This document shows positions 14,211 to 25,355 of a stretch of DNA of 60,320 nt, in pieces. Where the stretch lies: assembly GCA_016281815.1 (NCBI GenBank), contig JAEEJK010000038.1:1-60320 (forward strand). The letters are read 5' to 3'. The translations under genes were made by a program, and so were the position numbers. The notes beneath the pieces are model-generated. The model saw only the letters and a list, made by a program, of their open reading frames with translations. It searched no databases and was not told the DNA's origin. The stretch's first letter is position 1; the number at the start of each line of letters is the position of its first letter. This DNA is from Prevotella sp. (GTDB lineage Bacteria; Bacteroidota; Bacteroidia; Bacteroidales; Bacteroidaceae).

Positions 14211-16334
14211 ATGGCAAAGCAAGACTTACAACTCACGCGCAACATCGGCATCATGGCCCATATCGACGCCGGTAAGACCACCACATCGGAGCGCATCCTG
14301 TTCTATACGGGCAAGACGCACAAGATCGGTGAGGTGCACGACGGTGCCGCTACCATGGACTGGATGGCCCAGGAGCAGGAGCGTGGCATCACCATTACTT
14401 CTGCCGCTACGACTTGCGCATGGGAATGGAACGGGAAAAAATACAAGATCAATCTGATTGACACTCCGGGACACGTCGACTTCACCGCAGAGGTGGAGCG
14501 TTCTCTCAGAGTGCTCGACGGAGCAGTGGCCACCTACTCGGCTGCTGATGGCGTGCAGCCCCAGTCAGAGACTGTGTGGCGTCAGGCCGACAAATACAAC
14601 GTGCCCCGTATCGGTTATGTCAACAAGATGGACCGCTCTGGAGCAGACTTCTTTGAGACAGTTCAGCAGATGAAGGACATCCTGGGCGCCAACCCCTGCC
14701 CCGTGCAGATTCCTATTGGCGCAGAGGAGAACTTCAAGGGCGTGGTCGACCTCATCAAGATGAAGGCCATCCTTTGGAACGACGAGACCATGGGCGCTGA
14801 GTATGATATCGAGGATATCCCCGCTGACCTTCGTGATGAGGCAGAGGAATGGCGCGACAAGATGCTGGAGAGTGCCTCCAACTATGATGATGAACTGATG
14901 GAGAAATACCTCGAAGGTGAGGAGATCACCGAGGAGGAAATCATCGCCGCCATCCGCAAAGGCACCGTATCGATGGAACTGACCCCGATGGTGTGTGGCT
15001 CTTCTTACAAGAACAAGGGTGTGCAGCCGCTGCTCGACTATGTATGCGCATTCCTTCCCTCCCCGATTGATGCCGTGAACATCGTGGGCACCAACCCGGA
15101 GACCGAGGCCGAGGAAGAACGCAAGCCGTCGGAGGATGAGCCAACAGCCGCCCTGGCATTCAAGATCGCCACTGATCCCTATATGGGCCGCCTGGTGTTC
15201 TTCCGTGTCTATTCAGGCAAAGTGCAGGCCGGTTCCTATGTCTACAACCCCCGTTCGGGCAAGAAGGAGCGCATCAGCCGCCTTTTCCAGATGAACTCCA
15301 ACAAGGAGATTCCCATGGAGTCGATCGATGCAGGTGATATCGGCGCAGGTGTTGGCTTCAAGGATATCCACACCGGAGACACACTCTGCGATGAGGGACA
15401 TCCCATCGTCCTCGAGTCGATGACATTCCCCGATCCCGTGATCGGTATCGCCGTGGAGCCCAAGTCTCAGGCCGACGTTGACAAGTTGGGCATCGGCCTC
15501 GCCAAACTGGCAGAGGAAGACCCCACCTTCACCGTACGTACCGACGAGCAGAGCGGACAGACCATCATCTCAGGTATGGGCGAGTTGCATCTCGACATCA
15601 TCATCGACCGTCTGAAGCGCGAGTTCAAAGTGGAGTGCAACCAAGGCAAGCCACAGGTCAACTACAAGGAGGCCATCACCCGCACCGTGGAGATCGAGGA
15701 AGTCTACAAGAAACAGAGTGGCGGCCGTGGCAAGTATGCCAAGATCCTCGTGCAGGTAGGCCCTGTGGACGAAGACTACGATATCAAGGCCAACGGTCCG
15801 TTGCAGTTCGTCAACGAGGTGAAAGGCGGAAACATCCCCAAGGAGTATATCCCCTCTATCCAGAAAGGCTTTGAGTCGGCCATGAAGAATGGCATCCTGG
15901 GAGGATATCCCGTTGACTCTCTCAAGGTGACTGTGGTGGACGGTGGATTCCATCCCGTGGACTCCGACCAACTCTCGTTCGAGATTGCTGCCATTCAAGC
16001 CTATAAGAACGCGTGCGTGAAGGCTGCTCCGGTGCTCATGGAGCCTATCATGAAACTCGAGGTGGTCACACCCGAGGAGAACATGGGCGATGTGATCGGA
16101 GACCTGAACAAGCGCCGCGGACAAGTGCAGGGCATGGACGAGGCCCGTTCCGGCGGACGCATCGTCAAGGCGATGGTTCCGCTCTCGGAGACCTTCGGTT
16201 ATGTCACCGCCCTGCGCACCATCACCTCAGGCCGTGCGACCAGTTCCATGGAATATGATCACCACGCACCGCTGTCAAGTTCCATCGCAAGGACAGTGCT
16301 GCAGGAAATCAACGGACGCGCCGACCTGGTATAA
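14211..16334 (+). CDS. fusA: Elongation factor G
   Basis: EF-G drives translocation and ribosome recycling with GTP hydrolysis. The 707-residue protein has the P-loop AHIDAGKT near residue 16, RGITITSA (switch I), DTPGHVDF (G3), NKMD (G4) and domain IV [18 protein letters not shown] sequence ([20 protein letters not shown]). Located 36 bases after rpsG in the str operon; the S10 cluster follows after 84 bases. Confidence 0.98.
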   Translation: MAKQDLQLTRNIGIMAHIDAGKTTTSERILFYTGKTHKIGEVHDGAATMDWMAQEQERGITITSAATTCAWEWNGKKYKINLIDTPGHVDFTAEVERSLRVLDGAVATYSAADGVQPQSETVWRQADKYNVPRIGYVNKMDRSGADFFETVQQMKDILGANPCPVQIPIGAEENFKGVVDLIKMKAILWNDETMGAEYDIEDIPADLRDEAEEWRDKMLESASNYDDELMEKYLEGEEITEEEIIAAIRKGTVSMELTPMVCGSSYKNKGVQPLLDYVCAFLPSPIDAVNIVGTNPETEAEEERKPSEDEPTAALAFKIATDPYMGRLVFFRVYSGKVQAGSYVYNPRSGKKERISRLFQMNSNKEIPMESIDAGDIGAGVGFKDIHTGDTLCDEGHPIVLESMTFPDPVIGIAVEPKSQADVDKLGIGLAKLAEEDPTFTVRTDEQSGQTIISGMGELHLDIIIDRLKREFKVECNQGKPQVNYKEAITRTVEIEEVYKKQSGGRGKYAKILVQVGPVDEDYDIKANGPLQFVNEVKGGNIPKEYIPSIQKGFESAMKNGILGGYPVDSLKVTVVDGGFHPVDSDQLSFEIAAIQAYKNACVKAAPVLMEPIMKLEVVTPEENMGDVIGDLNKRRGQVQGMDEARSGGRIVKAMVPLSETFGYVTALRTITSGRATSSMEYDHHAPLSSSIARTVLQEINGRADLV

Positions 16335-16418
16335 GAAAAGATGACTGCGGCCCGTCTTAGCGTATGACTCTTAAGCGGGTTCGCGGTCACTCAATAAATC
16401 ATCAATAACAAAAACAAC

Positions 16419-16724
16419 ATGAGTCAGAAAATCAGAATCAAACTGAAGTCCTACGACCACAAACTCGTGGACAAGTCGGCCGAGAAAATCGTCAAGGCCG
16501 TGAAAGCAACAGGTGCCGTGGTGAGCGGTCCGATTCCCCTCCCCACTCACAAGCGCATCTTCACAGTCAACCGCTCCACCTTCGTCAACAAGAAGGCTCG
16601 CGAGCAGTTCCAACTCTCCGATTACAAGCGTCTCATCGACATCTACAGCACAACAGCAAAGACTGTCGACGCGCTGATGAAACTTGAACTCCCCAGCGGT
16701 GTGGAAGTTGAAATCAAAGTATAG
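16419..16724 (+). CDS. rpsJ: 30S ribosomal protein S10 (uS10)
   Basis: 101 residues. S10 belongs to the 30S head and also pairs with NusB/NusG in antitermination. Family blocks: [22 protein letters not shown] and [27 protein letters not shown]. First gene of the S10 cluster; no separate promoter was recognised in the 84 bases after fusA. Confidence 0.98.
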   Translation: MSQKIRIKLKSYDHKLVDKSAEKIVKAVKATGAVVSGPIPLPTHKRIFTVNRSTFVNKKAREQFQLSDYKRLIDIYSTTAKTVDALMKLELPSGVEVEIKV

Positions 16725-16795
16725 GAGACTACTCAGAGAAATTAAAAAGTTGCCTTTGGCAACATACTTACAAACATTTATAAAACACAATTGAA

Positions 16796-17410
16796 ATGCC
16801 AGGATTAATTGGAAGAAAAATCGGAATGACATCCGTTTTCAGTGCCGACGGCAAAAACGTGCCGTGCACTGTTATCGAAGCTGGTCCTTGTGTCGTGACT
16901 CAGGTGAAGACCAATGAGAAAGATGGTTACAGCGCCTATCAACTCGCCTTCGGTGAGGCAAAGGAGAAGAACACCACCAAACCCCTCATGGGTATCTTCA
17001 AGAAAGCCGGCACAACGCCAAAGAAGCACTTGGCCGAGTTCAAGTTCGACGAGGAGTACAACCTCGGCGACACCATCACCGTTGAGATCTTCAACGACTC
17101 GATGTTCGTCGATGTGACAGGTACTTCCAAAGGTAAAGGTTTCCAGGGCGTCATCAAACGCCACGGATTCGGAGGTGTTGGACAGCAGACACACGGTCAG
17201 GACGACCGCGCCCGCAAACCGGGTTCGATCGGTGCTTGTTCTTATCCCGCCAAAGTGTTCAAAGGAATGCGCATGGCAGGCCACATGGGATGTGATAGGG
17301 TTACGACAAAGAACCTCAGAGTGTTAAAAGTGATACCGGAGCACAACCTCCTTCTCGTGAAGGGCTCTGTGGCCGGTGCTATTGGCTCAACCGTCTTAAT
17401 TCAGAAATAA
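16796..17410 (+). CDS. rplC: 50S ribosomal protein L3 (uL3)
   Basis: 204 residues. L3 reaches the peptidyl transferase centre and starts 50S assembly. Blocks [20 protein letters not shown] and [16 protein letters not shown] are diagnostic; the methylation-type loop [16 protein letters not shown] is present. Its TAA overlaps the first base of the rplD start (TAATG), which implies translational coupling. Confidence 0.98.
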   Translation: MPGLIGRKIGMTSVFSADGKNVPCTVIEAGPCVVTQVKTNEKDGYSAYQLAFGEAKEKNTTKPLMGIFKKAGTTPKKHLAEFKFDEEYNLGDTITVEIFNDSMFVDVTGTSKGKGFQGVIKRHGFGGVGQQTHGQDDRARKPGSIGACSYPAKVFKGMRMAGHMGCDRVTTKNLRVLKVIPEHNLLLVKGSVAGAIGSTVLIQK

Positions 17411-18039
17411 TGGAAATCAAGGTATTAAATATCAAAGGTCAGGAGACCGGACGTCAGGTGACACTCAACGACGAGATCTACGGCATTGAGCCCAACGACC
17501 ATGTCCTCTATCTCGACGTAAAACAGTATCTGGGCAACCAGCGCCAGGGCACCCACAAGGCAAAGGAGCGCAGCGAGCACGCAGGCAGCACCCGTAAACT
17601 CGGTCGTCAGAAAGGCGGCGGCGGTGCACGCCATGGTGATATCAACTCACCGCTGATGCGTGGCGGTGGCCGTGTGTTCGGTCCGCGTCCACGTGATTAC
17701 CGCACCAAACTCAACAAGAAAGTGAAGGTGCTTGCCCGCAAGAGCGCACTCTCATACAAGGCTCAGGAGAATGCCATCATTGTTGTTGAAGACTTCAACT
17801 TTGAGGCACCCAAGACTAAAGATTTCGTAAATGTTGTTAAAAATCTGAAAATCGAGGGCAAGAAACTTCTTCTCCTTTTGCCGGATACAAATAAAAACGT
17901 ATATTTGTCGGCTCGAAATTTGCAGCGCACAGAAGTTATGCTTGCATCATCACTCAATGCCTACAAGGTATTGAATGCTGATGTTCTTGTCATGACCGAA
18001 AAGTCGCTCGAGACTATCGACGGAATCTTAACGAAATAA
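17410..18039 (+). CDS. rplD: 50S ribosomal protein L4 (uL4)
   Basis: 209 residues. L4 lines the exit tunnel and represses the S10 operon in some bacteria. The tunnel loop region reads [21 protein letters not shown]. Coupled to rplC by the TAATG junction; rplW follows 19 bases later. Confidence 0.98.
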   Translation: MEIKVLNIKGQETGRQVTLNDEIYGIEPNDHVLYLDVKQYLGNQRQGTHKAKERSEHAGSTRKLGRQKGGGGARHGDINSPLMRGGGRVFGPRPRDYRTKLNKKVKVLARKSALSYKAQENAIIVVEDFNFEAPKTKDFVNVVKNLKIEGKKLLLLLPDTNKNVYLSARNLQRTEVMLASSLNAYKVLNADVLVMTEKSLETIDGILTK

Positions 18040-18058
18040 TCAAGGAGACTGAAACATT

Positions 18059-18352
18059 ATGGCATTCATTATAAGACCATTGGTCACTGAGAAGATGACC
18101 CAAATCACCGACAAGCGTTCCAACCGCTACGGTTTCGTTGTTCGTCCCGATGCTAACAAGCTTCAGATCAAGGAGGAGGTAGAGCGCCTTTACAATGTCA
18201 CAGTGGTTGAGGTGAACACCCTTCTTTATATGGGCAAGCGCTCCCAGCGCTACACGAAGGCCGGTCTGATCCGTGGCAAGAAAAGCGCTTTCAAGAAAGC
18301 AATCGTCACGCTGAAAGAAGGCGAGACAATCGATTTTTACAGCAATATTTAA
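18059..18352 (+). CDS. rplW: 50S ribosomal protein L23 (uL23)
   Basis: 97 residues. L23 sits at the tunnel exit and docks trigger factor and SRP. The family start MAFIIRPLVTEKMTQITDK and the segment NRYGFVVRPDANKLQIKEEVERLYNV-like are clear. Six bases separate it from rplB. Confidence 0.97.
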   Translation: MAFIIRPLVTEKMTQITDKRSNRYGFVVRPDANKLQIKEEVERLYNVTVVEVNTLLYMGKRSQRYTKAGLIRGKKSAFKKAIVTLKEGETIDFYSNI

Positions 18353-18358
18353 GATAAA

Positions 18359-19189
18359 ATGGCAGTACGTAAATTGAAACCCGTCACACCGGGTCAAAGA
18401 CACAAGATTATTGGTACGTTCGAAGAGATTACTGCATCCGTACCAGAAAAGTCCCTCGTTCGTGGAAAGCGCTCCACGGGAGGTCGCAACAATTCAGGCA
18501 AGATGACTGTACGCTACCGCGGCGGTGGCCACAAGCGCAAGTTGCGCCTGATCGACTTCAAGCGCGAGAAGGACGGTGTTCCAGCAACGGTGAAGACAAT
18601 CGAATACGATCCGAACCGCTCGGCACGTATCGCATTGCTTTTCTATGCTGATGGTGAGAAACGATACATTATTGCTCCTGTAGGACTGCAGGTGGGCGAT
18701 GTGCTCAATTCCGGTCCCCAGGCTGCTCCTGAGGTGGGCAACTCCCTCCCGCTGGCCAACATCCCGGTGGGTACAGTGATCCACAACATCGAGCTCCGTC
18801 CGGGACAGGGTGCCAAACTCGTCCGCGCAGCAGGTAATTTCGCTCAGTTGACTTCACGCGAGGGTGACTATTGCGTCATCAAACTTCCCTCGGGTGAGAC
18901 ACGTAAGATTCTCAGTGCTTGCAAAGCCACTGTGGGCAGTGTCGGCAACACCGACCATGCCCTGGAGCAGTCGGGCAAGGCAGGCCGTACACGTTGGTTC
19001 GGTCGTCGTCCCCACAACCGTGGTGTGGTGATGAACCCGCATGATCACCCGATGGGTGGTGGCGAGGGCCGTCAGTCAGGTGGCCATCCCCGCTCACGCA
19101 ACGGTTTGTATGCTAAGGGCCTGAAGACAAGGGCTCCGAAGAAGCATTCCAACAAGTATATCATTGAGAGAGCAAACAAGAAAAAATAG
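18359..19189 (+). CDS. rplB: 50S ribosomal protein L2 (uL2)
   Basis: 276 residues. L2 is needed for subunit joining and peptidyl transfer. The motif [17 protein letters not shown] near residues 222-238 includes the conserved functional His. N-terminal block [20 protein letters not shown] is typical. Confidence 0.99.
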   Translation: MAVRKLKPVTPGQRHKIIGTFEEITASVPEKSLVRGKRSTGGRNNSGKMTVRYRGGGHKRKLRLIDFKREKDGVPATVKTIEYDPNRSARIALLFYADGEKRYIIAPVGLQVGDVLNSGPQAAPEVGNSLPLANIPVGTVIHNIELRPGQGAKLVRAAGNFAQLTSREGDYCVIKLPSGETRKILSACKATVGSVGNTDHALEQSGKAGRTRWFGRRPHNRGVVMNPHDHPMGGGEGRQSGGHPRSRNGLYAKGLKTRAPKKHSNKYIIERANKKK

Positions 19190-19205
19190 TTAACAAGAGG
19201 AAATT

Positions 19206-19472
19206 ATGAGTCGTTCACTTAAGAAAGGTCCATATATCAATGTTGCTCTCGAGAAGAAGATTCTCGCTATGAACGAGAGCGGCAAGAAGACAGTCGTCAA
19301 GACTTGGGCCAGGGCATCTGTGATCTCCCCCGATTTCGTGGGACACACAGTAGCAGTACATAACGGAAACAAATTCATACCTGTTTACATCACAGAGAAC
19401 ATGGTGGGGCACAAGCTCGGCGAGTTCTCACCCACACGCAGGTTCGGCGGCCACGCCGGAAACAAGCGGTAA
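19206..19472 (+). CDS. rpsS: 30S ribosomal protein S19 (uS19)
   Basis: 88 residues. S19 forms the 30S head with S13. Family sequence [19 protein letters not shown] and the C-terminal block [22 protein letters not shown] lies a few bases ahead of the start. Confidence 0.98.
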   Translation: MSRSLKKGPYINVALEKKILAMNESGKKTVVKTWARASVISPDFVGHTVAVHNGNKFIPVYITENMVGHKLGEFSPTRRFGGHAGNKR

Positions 19473-19508
19473 GCCGGTAACCATTGAAATCAAAAAGAGA
19501 AAACTATA

Positions 19509-19916
19509 ATGGGAAAGAGAAAGAGAGAATCGGCTGAGAAAAGAAAAGAAGCCGCTAAAAACCTCTACTATGCCAAGCTTGTGGGGGTACCTTCATCCCC
19601 GCGCAAGATGCGTTATGTCGTAGACATGATCCGCGGTATGGAGGTGAACAAAGCACTTGGAGTGCTCAGGTTCTCAACGAAGAAGGCCGCCATTGATGTG
19701 GAGAAACTTCTCCGCTCGGCAATTGCCAACTGGGAGGCCAAGAACGACCGCAAGGCCGAGGACGGTGAGCTGTTTATCTCGCGTGTGTTCGTCGACGAGG
19801 GTGTCACATGGAAGCGCATGAGGCCGGCTCCTCAGGGAAGGGGCTACCGCATCCGTAAGCGCAGCAATCACGTTACCCTTTTCGTAGATTCAAAAACTAA
19901 TGACGATAAAGAATAA
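19509..19916 (+). CDS. rplV: 50S ribosomal protein L22 (uL22)
   Basis: 135 residues. L22 lines the exit tunnel through its beta hairpin ([25 protein letters not shown]). The N-terminus has a highly charged run ([18 protein letters not shown]) before the conserved core [21 protein letters not shown]. rpsC starts 5 bases after its stop. Confidence 0.97.
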   Translation: MGKRKRESAEKRKEAAKNLYYAKLVGVPSSPRKMRYVVDMIRGMEVNKALGVLRFSTKKAAIDVEKLLRSAIANWEAKNDRKAEDGELFISRVFVDEGVTWKRMRPAPQGRGYRIRKRSNHVTLFVDSKTNDDKE

Positions 19917-19921
19917 GCAGC

Positions 19922-20650
19922 ATGGGACAGAAAGTTAATCCAATCAGCAACCGTCTGGGTATCATCCGCGGATGGGATTCCAACTGGTTCGGTGGCAAGA
20001 ATTTCGGCGACAACCTGGTCGAGGACCAGAAGATCCGCAAATATCTGAACGAGCGTCTGGCAAAGGCCAGTGTCTCGAGAATTGTCATCGAGCGCACGCT
20101 CAAACTGGTGACCATCACCATCTGCACAGCCCGTCCGGGCATCGTCATCGGCAAGGGTGGCTCTGACGTGGACAAACTGAAGGAGGAGTTGAAGAAACTC
20201 TCCAACAAGGAAATCCAGATCAATATTTTCGAGGTAAAGAAGCCTGATGTAGACGCCAATATCGTTGCTACCAACATCGCTCGCCAGGTGGAGGGCAAGA
20301 TAGCCTATCGTCGCGCCATCAAGCAGGCCATCGCCAATGCGATGCGCGCCGGCGCTGAGGGCATCAAGGTGCAGATCACCGGTCGTCTGAACGGTGCCGA
20401 AATGGCCCGCAAGGAGATGTACAAGGAGGGCCGTACTCCTCTGCATACATTCCGCGCAGACGTGGACTACTGCCAGACAGAGGCACTCACCAAAGTGGGC
20501 ATCCTCGGCATCAAGGTATGGATCTGCCGTGGTGAGATCTACGGCAAGGTAGACCTGGCTCCCAACTTCTCACAGGAGAAGTCTGGCGGTCGTCAGGGAG
20601 GCGACAGGCGCCCCGGGCGCGGTGGCCGCAAGAGAAACAATAACCGTTAA
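19922..20650 (+). CDS. rpsC: 30S ribosomal protein S3 (uS3)
   Basis: 242 residues. S3 lines the mRNA entry channel. Start [25 protein letters not shown] domain [16 protein letters not shown], and C-terminal domain [24 protein letters not shown]. The tail after residue 220 is Gly/Arg-rich ([17 protein letters not shown]), an extension seen in Bacteroidetes. Confidence 0.98.
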   Translation: MGQKVNPISNRLGIIRGWDSNWFGGKNFGDNLVEDQKIRKYLNERLAKASVSRIVIERTLKLVTITICTARPGIVIGKGGSDVDKLKEELKKLSNKEIQINIFEVKKPDVDANIVATNIARQVEGKIAYRRAIKQAIANAMRAGAEGIKVQITGRLNGAEMARKEMYKEGRTPLHTFRADVDYCQTEALTKVGILGIKVWICRGEIYGKVDLAPNFSQEKSGGRQGGDRRPGRGGRKRNNNR

Positions 20651-20664
20651 AACCAGAAGCTACA

Positions 20665-21093
20665 ATGTTACAGCCAAAAAGAGTAAAATATAGAAGGCCT
20701 CAGGACGGGCGCGGCAGGAAAGGCAACGCCCACAGGGGCACGCAGCTGGCTTTCGGCTCCTTCGGCATCAAGACCCTTGAGGCCAAATGGATCGACAGCC
20801 GCCAGATTGAGGCTGCCCGTGTTGCTGTCAACAGGTACATGCAGCGTGAGGGCCAGGTCTGGATCCGTATATTCCCGGACAAACCTATCACCCGCAAGCC
20901 CGCTGATGTGCGTATGGGTAAAGGTAAGGGTGACCCCGCAGGATGGGTTGCACCTGTGACACCTGGACGTATCCTCTTTGAAGTAGAGGGAGTCAGTTTT
21001 GAGATTGCCAAGGAGGCACTCCGCCTGGCCGCTCAGAAACTCCCCGTGAAGACAAAGTTTGTTGTAAGACGTGATTACGATAAAAACGCATAA
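20665..21093 (+). CDS. rplP: 50S ribosomal protein L16 (uL16)
   Basis: 142 residues. L16 positions tRNA in the A site and is assembled late. Blocks [21 protein letters not shown] and [21 protein letters not shown] are diagnostic. Lies 14 bases after rpsC and 6 before rpmC. Confidence 0.98.
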   Translation: MLQPKRVKYRRPQDGRGRKGNAHRGTQLAFGSFGIKTLEAKWIDSRQIEAARVAVNRYMQREGQVWIRIFPDKPITRKPADVRMGKGKGDPAGWVAPVTPGRILFEVEGVSFEIAKEALRLAAQKLPVKTKFVVRRDYDKNA

Positions 21094-21099
21094 TCTATT

Positions 21100-21297
21100 A
21101 TGAAGAATAATGAAATCAGGGAGCTTGCTACCCAGGACTTGGTAGAGAGACTCGAGGGCGCCGAGGCACAACTCCATCAGATGAAGCTCAACCACGCCAT
21201 CACCCCTCTGGAGAATCCCATGCAGATCAGGATGATGCGTAAGGATATCGCCCGTATGAAAACAGAACTTCATCAGAGAGAACTTAACAAGAAATAA
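21100..21297 (+). CDS. rpmC: 50S ribosomal protein L29 (uL29)
   Basis: 65 residues with the family pattern: [32 protein letters not shown] followed by the C-terminal [19 protein letters not shown]. Two helices at the tunnel exit. Its TAA overlaps an ATG (TAATGATGG) that can start rpsQ. Confidence 0.97.
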   Translation: MKNNEIRELATQDLVERLEGAEAQLHQMKLNHAITPLENPMQIRMMRKDIARMKTELHQRELNKK

Positions 21298-21557
21298 TGA
21301 TGGAAACAAGGAATTTGAGAAAAACTAGAACGGGTGTGGTTGTCAGCAACAAAATGGACAAGACCATCGTTATCGCAGCTAAGTTCAAGGAGATGCACCC
21401 CATCTACGGAAAGTTTGTGCAGAAGACGAAGAAGTACCATGCCCATGACGAGAAGAATGAGGCCAATGTCGGCGACACCGTCCTCATTATGGAAACCCGT
21501 CCCTTGAGCAAGACCAAGAGATGGAGATTAGTACAAATCATCGAAAAAGCTAAGTAA
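21297..21557 (+). CDS. rpsQ: 30S ribosomal protein S17 (uS17)
   Basis: 86 residues from ATG 21297, or 85 from the adjacent ATG 21300, which gives the more family-like [22 protein letters not shown]. Conserved blocks [20 protein letters not shown] and [14 protein letters not shown]. The upstream ATG overlaps the rpmC stop, favouring coupled translation whichever is used. Confidence 0.97.
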   Translation: MMETRNLRKTRTGVVVSNKMDKTIVIAAKFKEMHPIYGKFVQKTKKYHAHDEKNEANVGDTVLIMETRPLSKTKRWRLVQIIEKAK

Positions 21558-21559
21558 TC

Positions 21560-21925
21560 ATGATACAGGCAGAATCAAGACTCACAGTATGTGACAACAG
21601 CGGTGCACGCGAGGCTCTCTGCATCCGTGTGCTCGGTGGCACCCGCCGCCGCTACGCAAGTGTCGGCGATGTCATCGTCGTCGCAGTCAAGAACGTGATC
21701 CCTTCGAGCGACCTCAAGAAGGGTGCCGTGTCAAAGGCCCTCATTGTCCGCACCAAGAAGGAAATCCGCCGTGCTGATGGCTCGTACATCCGCTTCGACG
21801 ACAATGCTTGTGTGCTGCTCAACAACGCTGGCGAACTTCGTGGCAGCCGTATTTTCGGTCCTGTCGCCCGTGAACTTCGCGCCGTGAACATGAAGGTGGT
21901 CTCACTTGCACCCGAGGTACTTTAA
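21560..21925 (+). CDS. rplN: 50S ribosomal protein L14 (uL14)
   Basis: 121 residues. L14 is at the subunit interface and is the docking site for RsfS. Typical start [27 protein letters not shown] and end [23 protein letters not shown]. Two bases after rpsQ. Confidence 0.99.
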   Translation: MIQAESRLTVCDNSGAREALCIRVLGGTRRRYASVGDVIVVAVKNVIPSSDLKKGAVSKALIVRTKKEIRRADGSYIRFDDNACVLLNNAGELRGSRIFGPVARELRAVNMKVVSLAPEVL

Positions 21926-21949
21926 TCATCCAAAAAGCAATTCAAAGCA

Positions 21950-22270
21950 ATGACAAAGTTACATATCAAGAAAGGCGACACCGTCATCGTCCTCAGCGGT
22001 GAGGACAAGGGCAGGACGGGTAAGGTGCTGAAGGTCATCGTTGACAAGCAGCGTGCCATCGTCGAGGGTGTGAATATCGTGACGAAGAGTTCGAAGCCAA
22101 CCGCCAAGAATCCTCAGGGAGGTCTGGTCAAGGTGGAGGCTCCCATCCATATCTCCAACCTGAGCCTCGTCGACCCGAAGAGTGGAAAAGCCACCCGCAT
22201 CGCCATCAAGGTGAATGCTGACGGCAAGAAAGTTCGTATCGCTAAAAAATCAGGGGAGGAGATTAAGTAA
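21950..22270 (+). CDS. rplX: 50S ribosomal protein L24 (uL24)
   Basis: 106 residues. L24 is a primary 23S assembly initiator with a KOW fold: [26 protein letters not shown]. Its TAA overlaps the rplE start (TAATG). Confidence 0.98.
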   Translation: MTKLHIKKGDTVIVLSGEDKGRTGKVLKVIVDKQRAIVEGVNIVTKSSKPTAKNPQGGLVKVEAPIHISNLSLVDPKSGKATRIAIKVNADGKKVRIAKKSGEEIK

Positions 22271-22824
22271 TGAATACAGCACAGTTAAAGAAGCAATATG
22301 TGGAGGAGATCGCACCGGCTCTGATGAAGCAGTTCAACTACACTTCGCCGATGCAGATTCCCGTGCTCAAGAAAATCGTCATCAACCAGGGTATCGGTGA
22401 CGCCACCCAGGAGAAGAAACTCATTGACGTGGCAGTCAACGAACTGACAACCATCACCGGTCAGAAGGCAGTGGCAACGTACTCCAAGAAGGACATCGCC
22501 AACTTCAAACTCCGCAAGAAGATGCCCATCGGCGTGATGGTGACCCTCAGACGCGAGCGTATGTATGAGTTCCTTGAGAAGTTGGTCCGCGTGGCATTGC
22601 CCCGTATCCGCGACTTCAAGGGCATTGAGACGAAGTTCGATGGCCGCGGCAACTACACCCTCGGCATTGATGAGCAGATCATCTTCCCTGAGATCAACCT
22701 CGACACCATCGAGCGCATCCAGGGCATGAACATCACATTCGTCACTTCAGCCAACACCGACGAGGAGGGCTTCGCCCTGCTCAAGGCTTTTGGCCTTCCA
22801 TTCAAAAACGCTAAAAACGCATAA
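22270..22824 (+). CDS. rplE: 50S ribosomal protein L5 (uL5)
   Basis: 184 residues. L5 binds 5S rRNA and contacts P-site tRNA. Blocks [31 protein letters not shown] and [15 protein letters not shown]. Coupled to rplX; rpsN starts 3 bases after the stop. Confidence 0.98.
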   Translation: MNTAQLKKQYVEEIAPALMKQFNYTSPMQIPVLKKIVINQGIGDATQEKKLIDVAVNELTTITGQKAVATYSKKDIANFKLRKKMPIGVMVTLRRERMYEFLEKLVRVALPRIRDFKGIETKFDGRGNYTLGIDEQIIFPEINLDTIERIQGMNITFVTSANTDEEGFALLKAFGLPFKNAKNA

Positions 22825-22827
22825 GAC

Positions 22828-23130
22828 ATGGCAAAGGAATCAATGAAGGCCCGCGAGGTGAAAAGAGCAAGGCTCGTGGCCAAGTATGCAGAGAAAAGAG
22901 CTGCCCTGAAGAGAATCATCGCCACCACCGACGATCCCGGTGAGGCTTATGAGGCTGCCCGCAAACTGCAGGCCATCCCCCGCAACGCCAATCCCATCCG
23001 CCTGCACAATCGTTGCAAGATCACCGGCCGCCCGAAGGGCTACATCCGCCAGTTCGGCATCTCACGTATTCAGTTCCGTGAGATGGCTTCCGCAGGTCTG
23101 ATCCCAGGTGTGAAGAAGGCAAGCTGGTAA
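22828..23130 (+). CDS. rpsN: 30S ribosomal protein S14, zinc-free form (uS14)
   Basis: 100 residues, the longer S14 type. The region that carries CxxC...CxxC in zinc-binding S14 reads [21 protein letters not shown] with only one Cys, so no zinc ribbon is possible. Start [21 protein letters not shown] is typical. Confidence 0.98.
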   Translation: MAKESMKAREVKRARLVAKYAEKRAALKRIIATTDDPGEAYEAARKLQAIPRNANPIRLHNRCKITGRPKGYIRQFGISRIQFREMASAGLIPGVKKASW

Positions 23131-23192
23131 GAAGAGGCACTAGTTTTTAATATTGTCGGGGGAGTCCCGATTAATTAAACATTTTATATTTT

Positions 23193-23588
23193 ATGACAGA
23201 TCCAATAGCAGATTATCTGACGAGGCTTAGAAACGCAATCATGGCTCATCACCGTGTTGTGGAGGTACCGGCCTCAAACTTGAAGAAGGAAATCACAAAG
23301 ATCCTCTTCGAGAAGGGATACATCCTGAACTACAAGTTCATCGAGGATGGTCCTCAGGGTACAATCAAGGTTGCCTTGAAGTATGACCCGGCAACCAAAA
23401 CCAACGCAATCCGCAAACTGAAGAGAGTGTCCACTCCGGGCCTCCGCAAGTATACGGGTTACAAGGACATGCCGAGAGTGATCAACGGATTGGGCATTGC
23501 CATTTTGTCCACTTCGAAAGGTGTAATGACAGACAAGGAAGCCTCAGAGCTGAAGATCGGCGGTGAGGTGCTCTGCTACGTCTATTAA
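23193..23588 (+). CDS. rpsH: 30S ribosomal protein S8 (uS8)
   Basis: 131 residues: MTDPIADYLTRLRNAIMAHH at the start and VSTPGLRKYTGYKDMPRV plus GIAILSTSKGVMTDKEA toward the end. S8 binds 16S helix 21 and, in E. coli, the spc mRNA. The 62-base leader holds a small hairpin (TCGGG at 23156-23160 with CCCGA at 23166-23170) that might be a control site; this is a guess. Confidence 0.98.
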   Translation: MTDPIADYLTRLRNAIMAHHRVVEVPASNLKKEITKILFEKGYILNYKFIEDGPQGTIKVALKYDPATKTNAIRKLKRVSTPGLRKYTGYKDMPRVINGLGIAILSTSKGVMTDKEASELKIGGEVLCYVY

Positions 23589-23607
23589 ATCAGGGAGGAT
23601 AAGCATT

Positions 23608-24174
23608 ATGTCTAGAATAGGTAAATTGCCAATCGTCATCCCCGCAGGCGTGGAGATCAAGAACGAGAACAACGTCATCACCGTGAAGGGTCCCAAAGGC
23701 ACCATGTCCCAGAAGGTCGACCCATCGGTCAATGTCAAGATTGAGAATGGAGAGATGGTTTTCTCCATCGACGAGAACAGCCCCGTCAACATCAAGCAGA
23801 AGCAGGCTTTCCATGGCCTCTACCGCTCTTTGATCAACAACATGGTTGTTGGTGTGAGCACAGGTTTCCAGAAGACTCTCGAACTCGTGGGTGTGGGCTA
23901 CCGTGTGTCCAACCAGGGCAATCTTCTCGAGTTCTCTCTCGGTTACAGCCACTCCATTTTCCTTCAACTTCCGAGTGAGGTGAAGGTGGAGACCAAGTCA
24001 GAGAGAAACCAGAATCCCATCATCATTCTGGAGTCGTGCGACAAGCAGTTGCTCGGTCTCATCTGTGCTAAAATTCGCTCTTTCCGCAAGCCTGAGCCTT
24101 ACAAGGGCAAGGGTATCCTGTTCAAGGGTGAGGTCATCCGCAGGAAGTCTGGTAAGTCGGCATCGGCCAAGTAA
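23608..24174 (+). CDS. rplF: 50S ribosomal protein L6 (uL6)
   Basis: 188 residues from ATG 23608, which follows a GGGAGG at 23591-23596; the in-frame ATG at 23563 lies inside rpsH and is rejected. Start MSRIGKLPIVIPAGVEI and C-terminal block RKPEPYKGKGILFKGEVIRRK are diagnostic. Confidence 0.98.
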   Translation: MSRIGKLPIVIPAGVEIKNENNVITVKGPKGTMSQKVDPSVNVKIENGEMVFSIDENSPVNIKQKQAFHGLYRSLINNMVVGVSTGFQKTLELVGVGYRVSNQGNLLEFSLGYSHSIFLQLPSEVKVETKSERNQNPIIILESCDKQLLGLICAKIRSFRKPEPYKGKGILFKGEVIRRKSGKSASAK

Positions 24175-24192
24175 CTTTTAAAAATTACGATT

Positions 24193-24618
24193 ATGACAAC
24201 AAAGAAAGAAGAAAGACGAATTAAGATCAAATATAGAATTCGCAAGAAGGTGAACGGCACAGCCGAGCGTCCCCGCATGACTGTCTTCCGCAGCAACAAG
24301 GGCATCTATGTGCAGATCATTGACGACTCATGGATGAACACCGAGAAGCCTTTCAAGGGTTTGGTGGTGAAGAAGCATCCTCGCCGCAAGGTGGAAGTTG
24401 ACTACTATCCTCAGGGACGCACCCTGGTGTCGGCTTCATCGGCCGGTCTTGAGAAGATGAGCAAGTCGGCACAGGCCGAGAAAGTGGGAGAGATGATCGC
24501 CGAGAAGGCCAAGGCCGCCGGCATCACCGCAGTGGTCTTCGACCGCAACGGATATCTCTATCATGGCAGAGTGAAGCAACTGGCTGACGCAGCCCGTAAA
24601 GGTGGACTTAATTTTTAA
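24193..24618 (+). CDS. rplR: 50S ribosomal protein L18 (uL18) with internal insertion
   Basis: L18 binds 5S rRNA. The family blocks are intact: [20 protein letters not shown] and [11 protein letters not shown] before, [10 protein letters not shown] and [22 protein letters not shown] after. The length is 141 residues where 114-120 is usual. The extra residues are about 46-74 (bases 24328-24414), between the strand ending IIDD and the one starting GRTLVSASS; the insert is rich in Lys, Arg and aromatic residues. It is in frame with normal codon use, so it is not a frameshift artefact. Confidence 0.96.
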   Translation: MTTKKEERRIKIKYRIRKKVNGTAERPRMTVFRSNKGIYVQIIDDSWMNTEKPFKGLVVKKHPRRKVEVDYYPQGRTLVSASSAGLEKMSKSAQAEKVGEMIAEKAKAAGITAVVFDRNGYLYHGRVKQLADAARKGGLNF

Positions 24619-24624
24619 GCGATT

Positions 24625-25137
24625 ATGGCAATCAATAGAGTAAAAGTAAATAGTGACGCAGAGTTAAAGGACCGCCTGGTGGCAATCAACCGTGTCACGA
24701 AGGTGACAAAGGGTGGTCGTACGTTCACATTCGCTGCCATCGTCGTAGTTGGTGACGGCAACGGTGTCATCGGCTGGGGCCTGGGCAAGGCCGGCGAAGT
24801 CACCGCAGCCATAGCCAAAGGTGTTGAGGCTGCAAAGAAAAACCTGGTGAAGGTTCCCGTACTGAAGGGTACCATTCCCCACGAGATGGAGGTTTCCTAT
24901 GGTGGAGCCAAGGTTTTCCTTAAACCCGCTGCTCCCGGTACCGGAATGGTGGCAGGTGGTGCTATGCGTGCTGTGCTTGAGAGTGCAGGCATCAATGATG
25001 TGCTGGCCAAGTCAAAGGGTTCTTCCAACCCCCACAATCTGGTGAAGGCAACTATCAAGGCCCTTTGTGAGATGCGCGATGCCTACACAGTGGCAGGCGA
25101 CCGTGGCATTTCTATGCAGAAAGTATTTAGAGGATAA
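24625..25137 (+). CDS. rpsE: 30S ribosomal protein S5 (uS5)
   Basis: 170 residues. S5 helps decoding fidelity and mRNA unwinding. N-terminal dsRBD-like part ([20 protein letters not shown]) and C-terminal [21 protein letters not shown]. Six bases after rplR. Confidence 0.98.
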   Translation: MAINRVKVNSDAELKDRLVAINRVTKVTKGGRTFTFAAIVVVGDGNGVIGWGLGKAGEVTAAIAKGVEAAKKNLVKVPVLKGTIPHEMEVSYGGAKVFLKPAAPGTGMVAGGAMRAVLESAGINDVLAKSKGSSNPHNLVKATIKALCEMRDAYTVAGDRGISMQKVFRG

Positions 25138-25149
25138 GGAGGTACAGAC

Positions 25150-25326
25150 ATGGCTAAAATAAAAATCAAGCAGATCAAGAGTAAGATCGGTTACCCCATT
25201 GACCAAAAACGCACGCTGGAAGCACTCGGCCTCCGCAGAATCTCTCAGGTGGTTGAGAAAGAGGACACTCCGGAGATCCGGGGTATGATCCGCAAGGTGC
25301 ATCATCTGGTGACCATAGTTGAGTAA
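25150..25326 (+). CDS. rpmD: 50S ribosomal protein L30 (uL30)
   Basis: 58 residues, in the expected place between rpsE and rplO. The sequence starts [20 protein letters not shown] and continues [20 protein letters not shown], the classical L30 fold. A strong GGAGG at 25138-25142 sits eight bases ahead of ATG 25150. Short but certain. Confidence 0.97.
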   Translation: MAKIKIKQIKSKIGYPIDQKRTLEALGLRRISQVVEKEDTPEIRGMIRKVHHLVTIVE

Positions 25327-25355
25327 ACATTCCGTCATTTAAAAAGCAAAGACTT

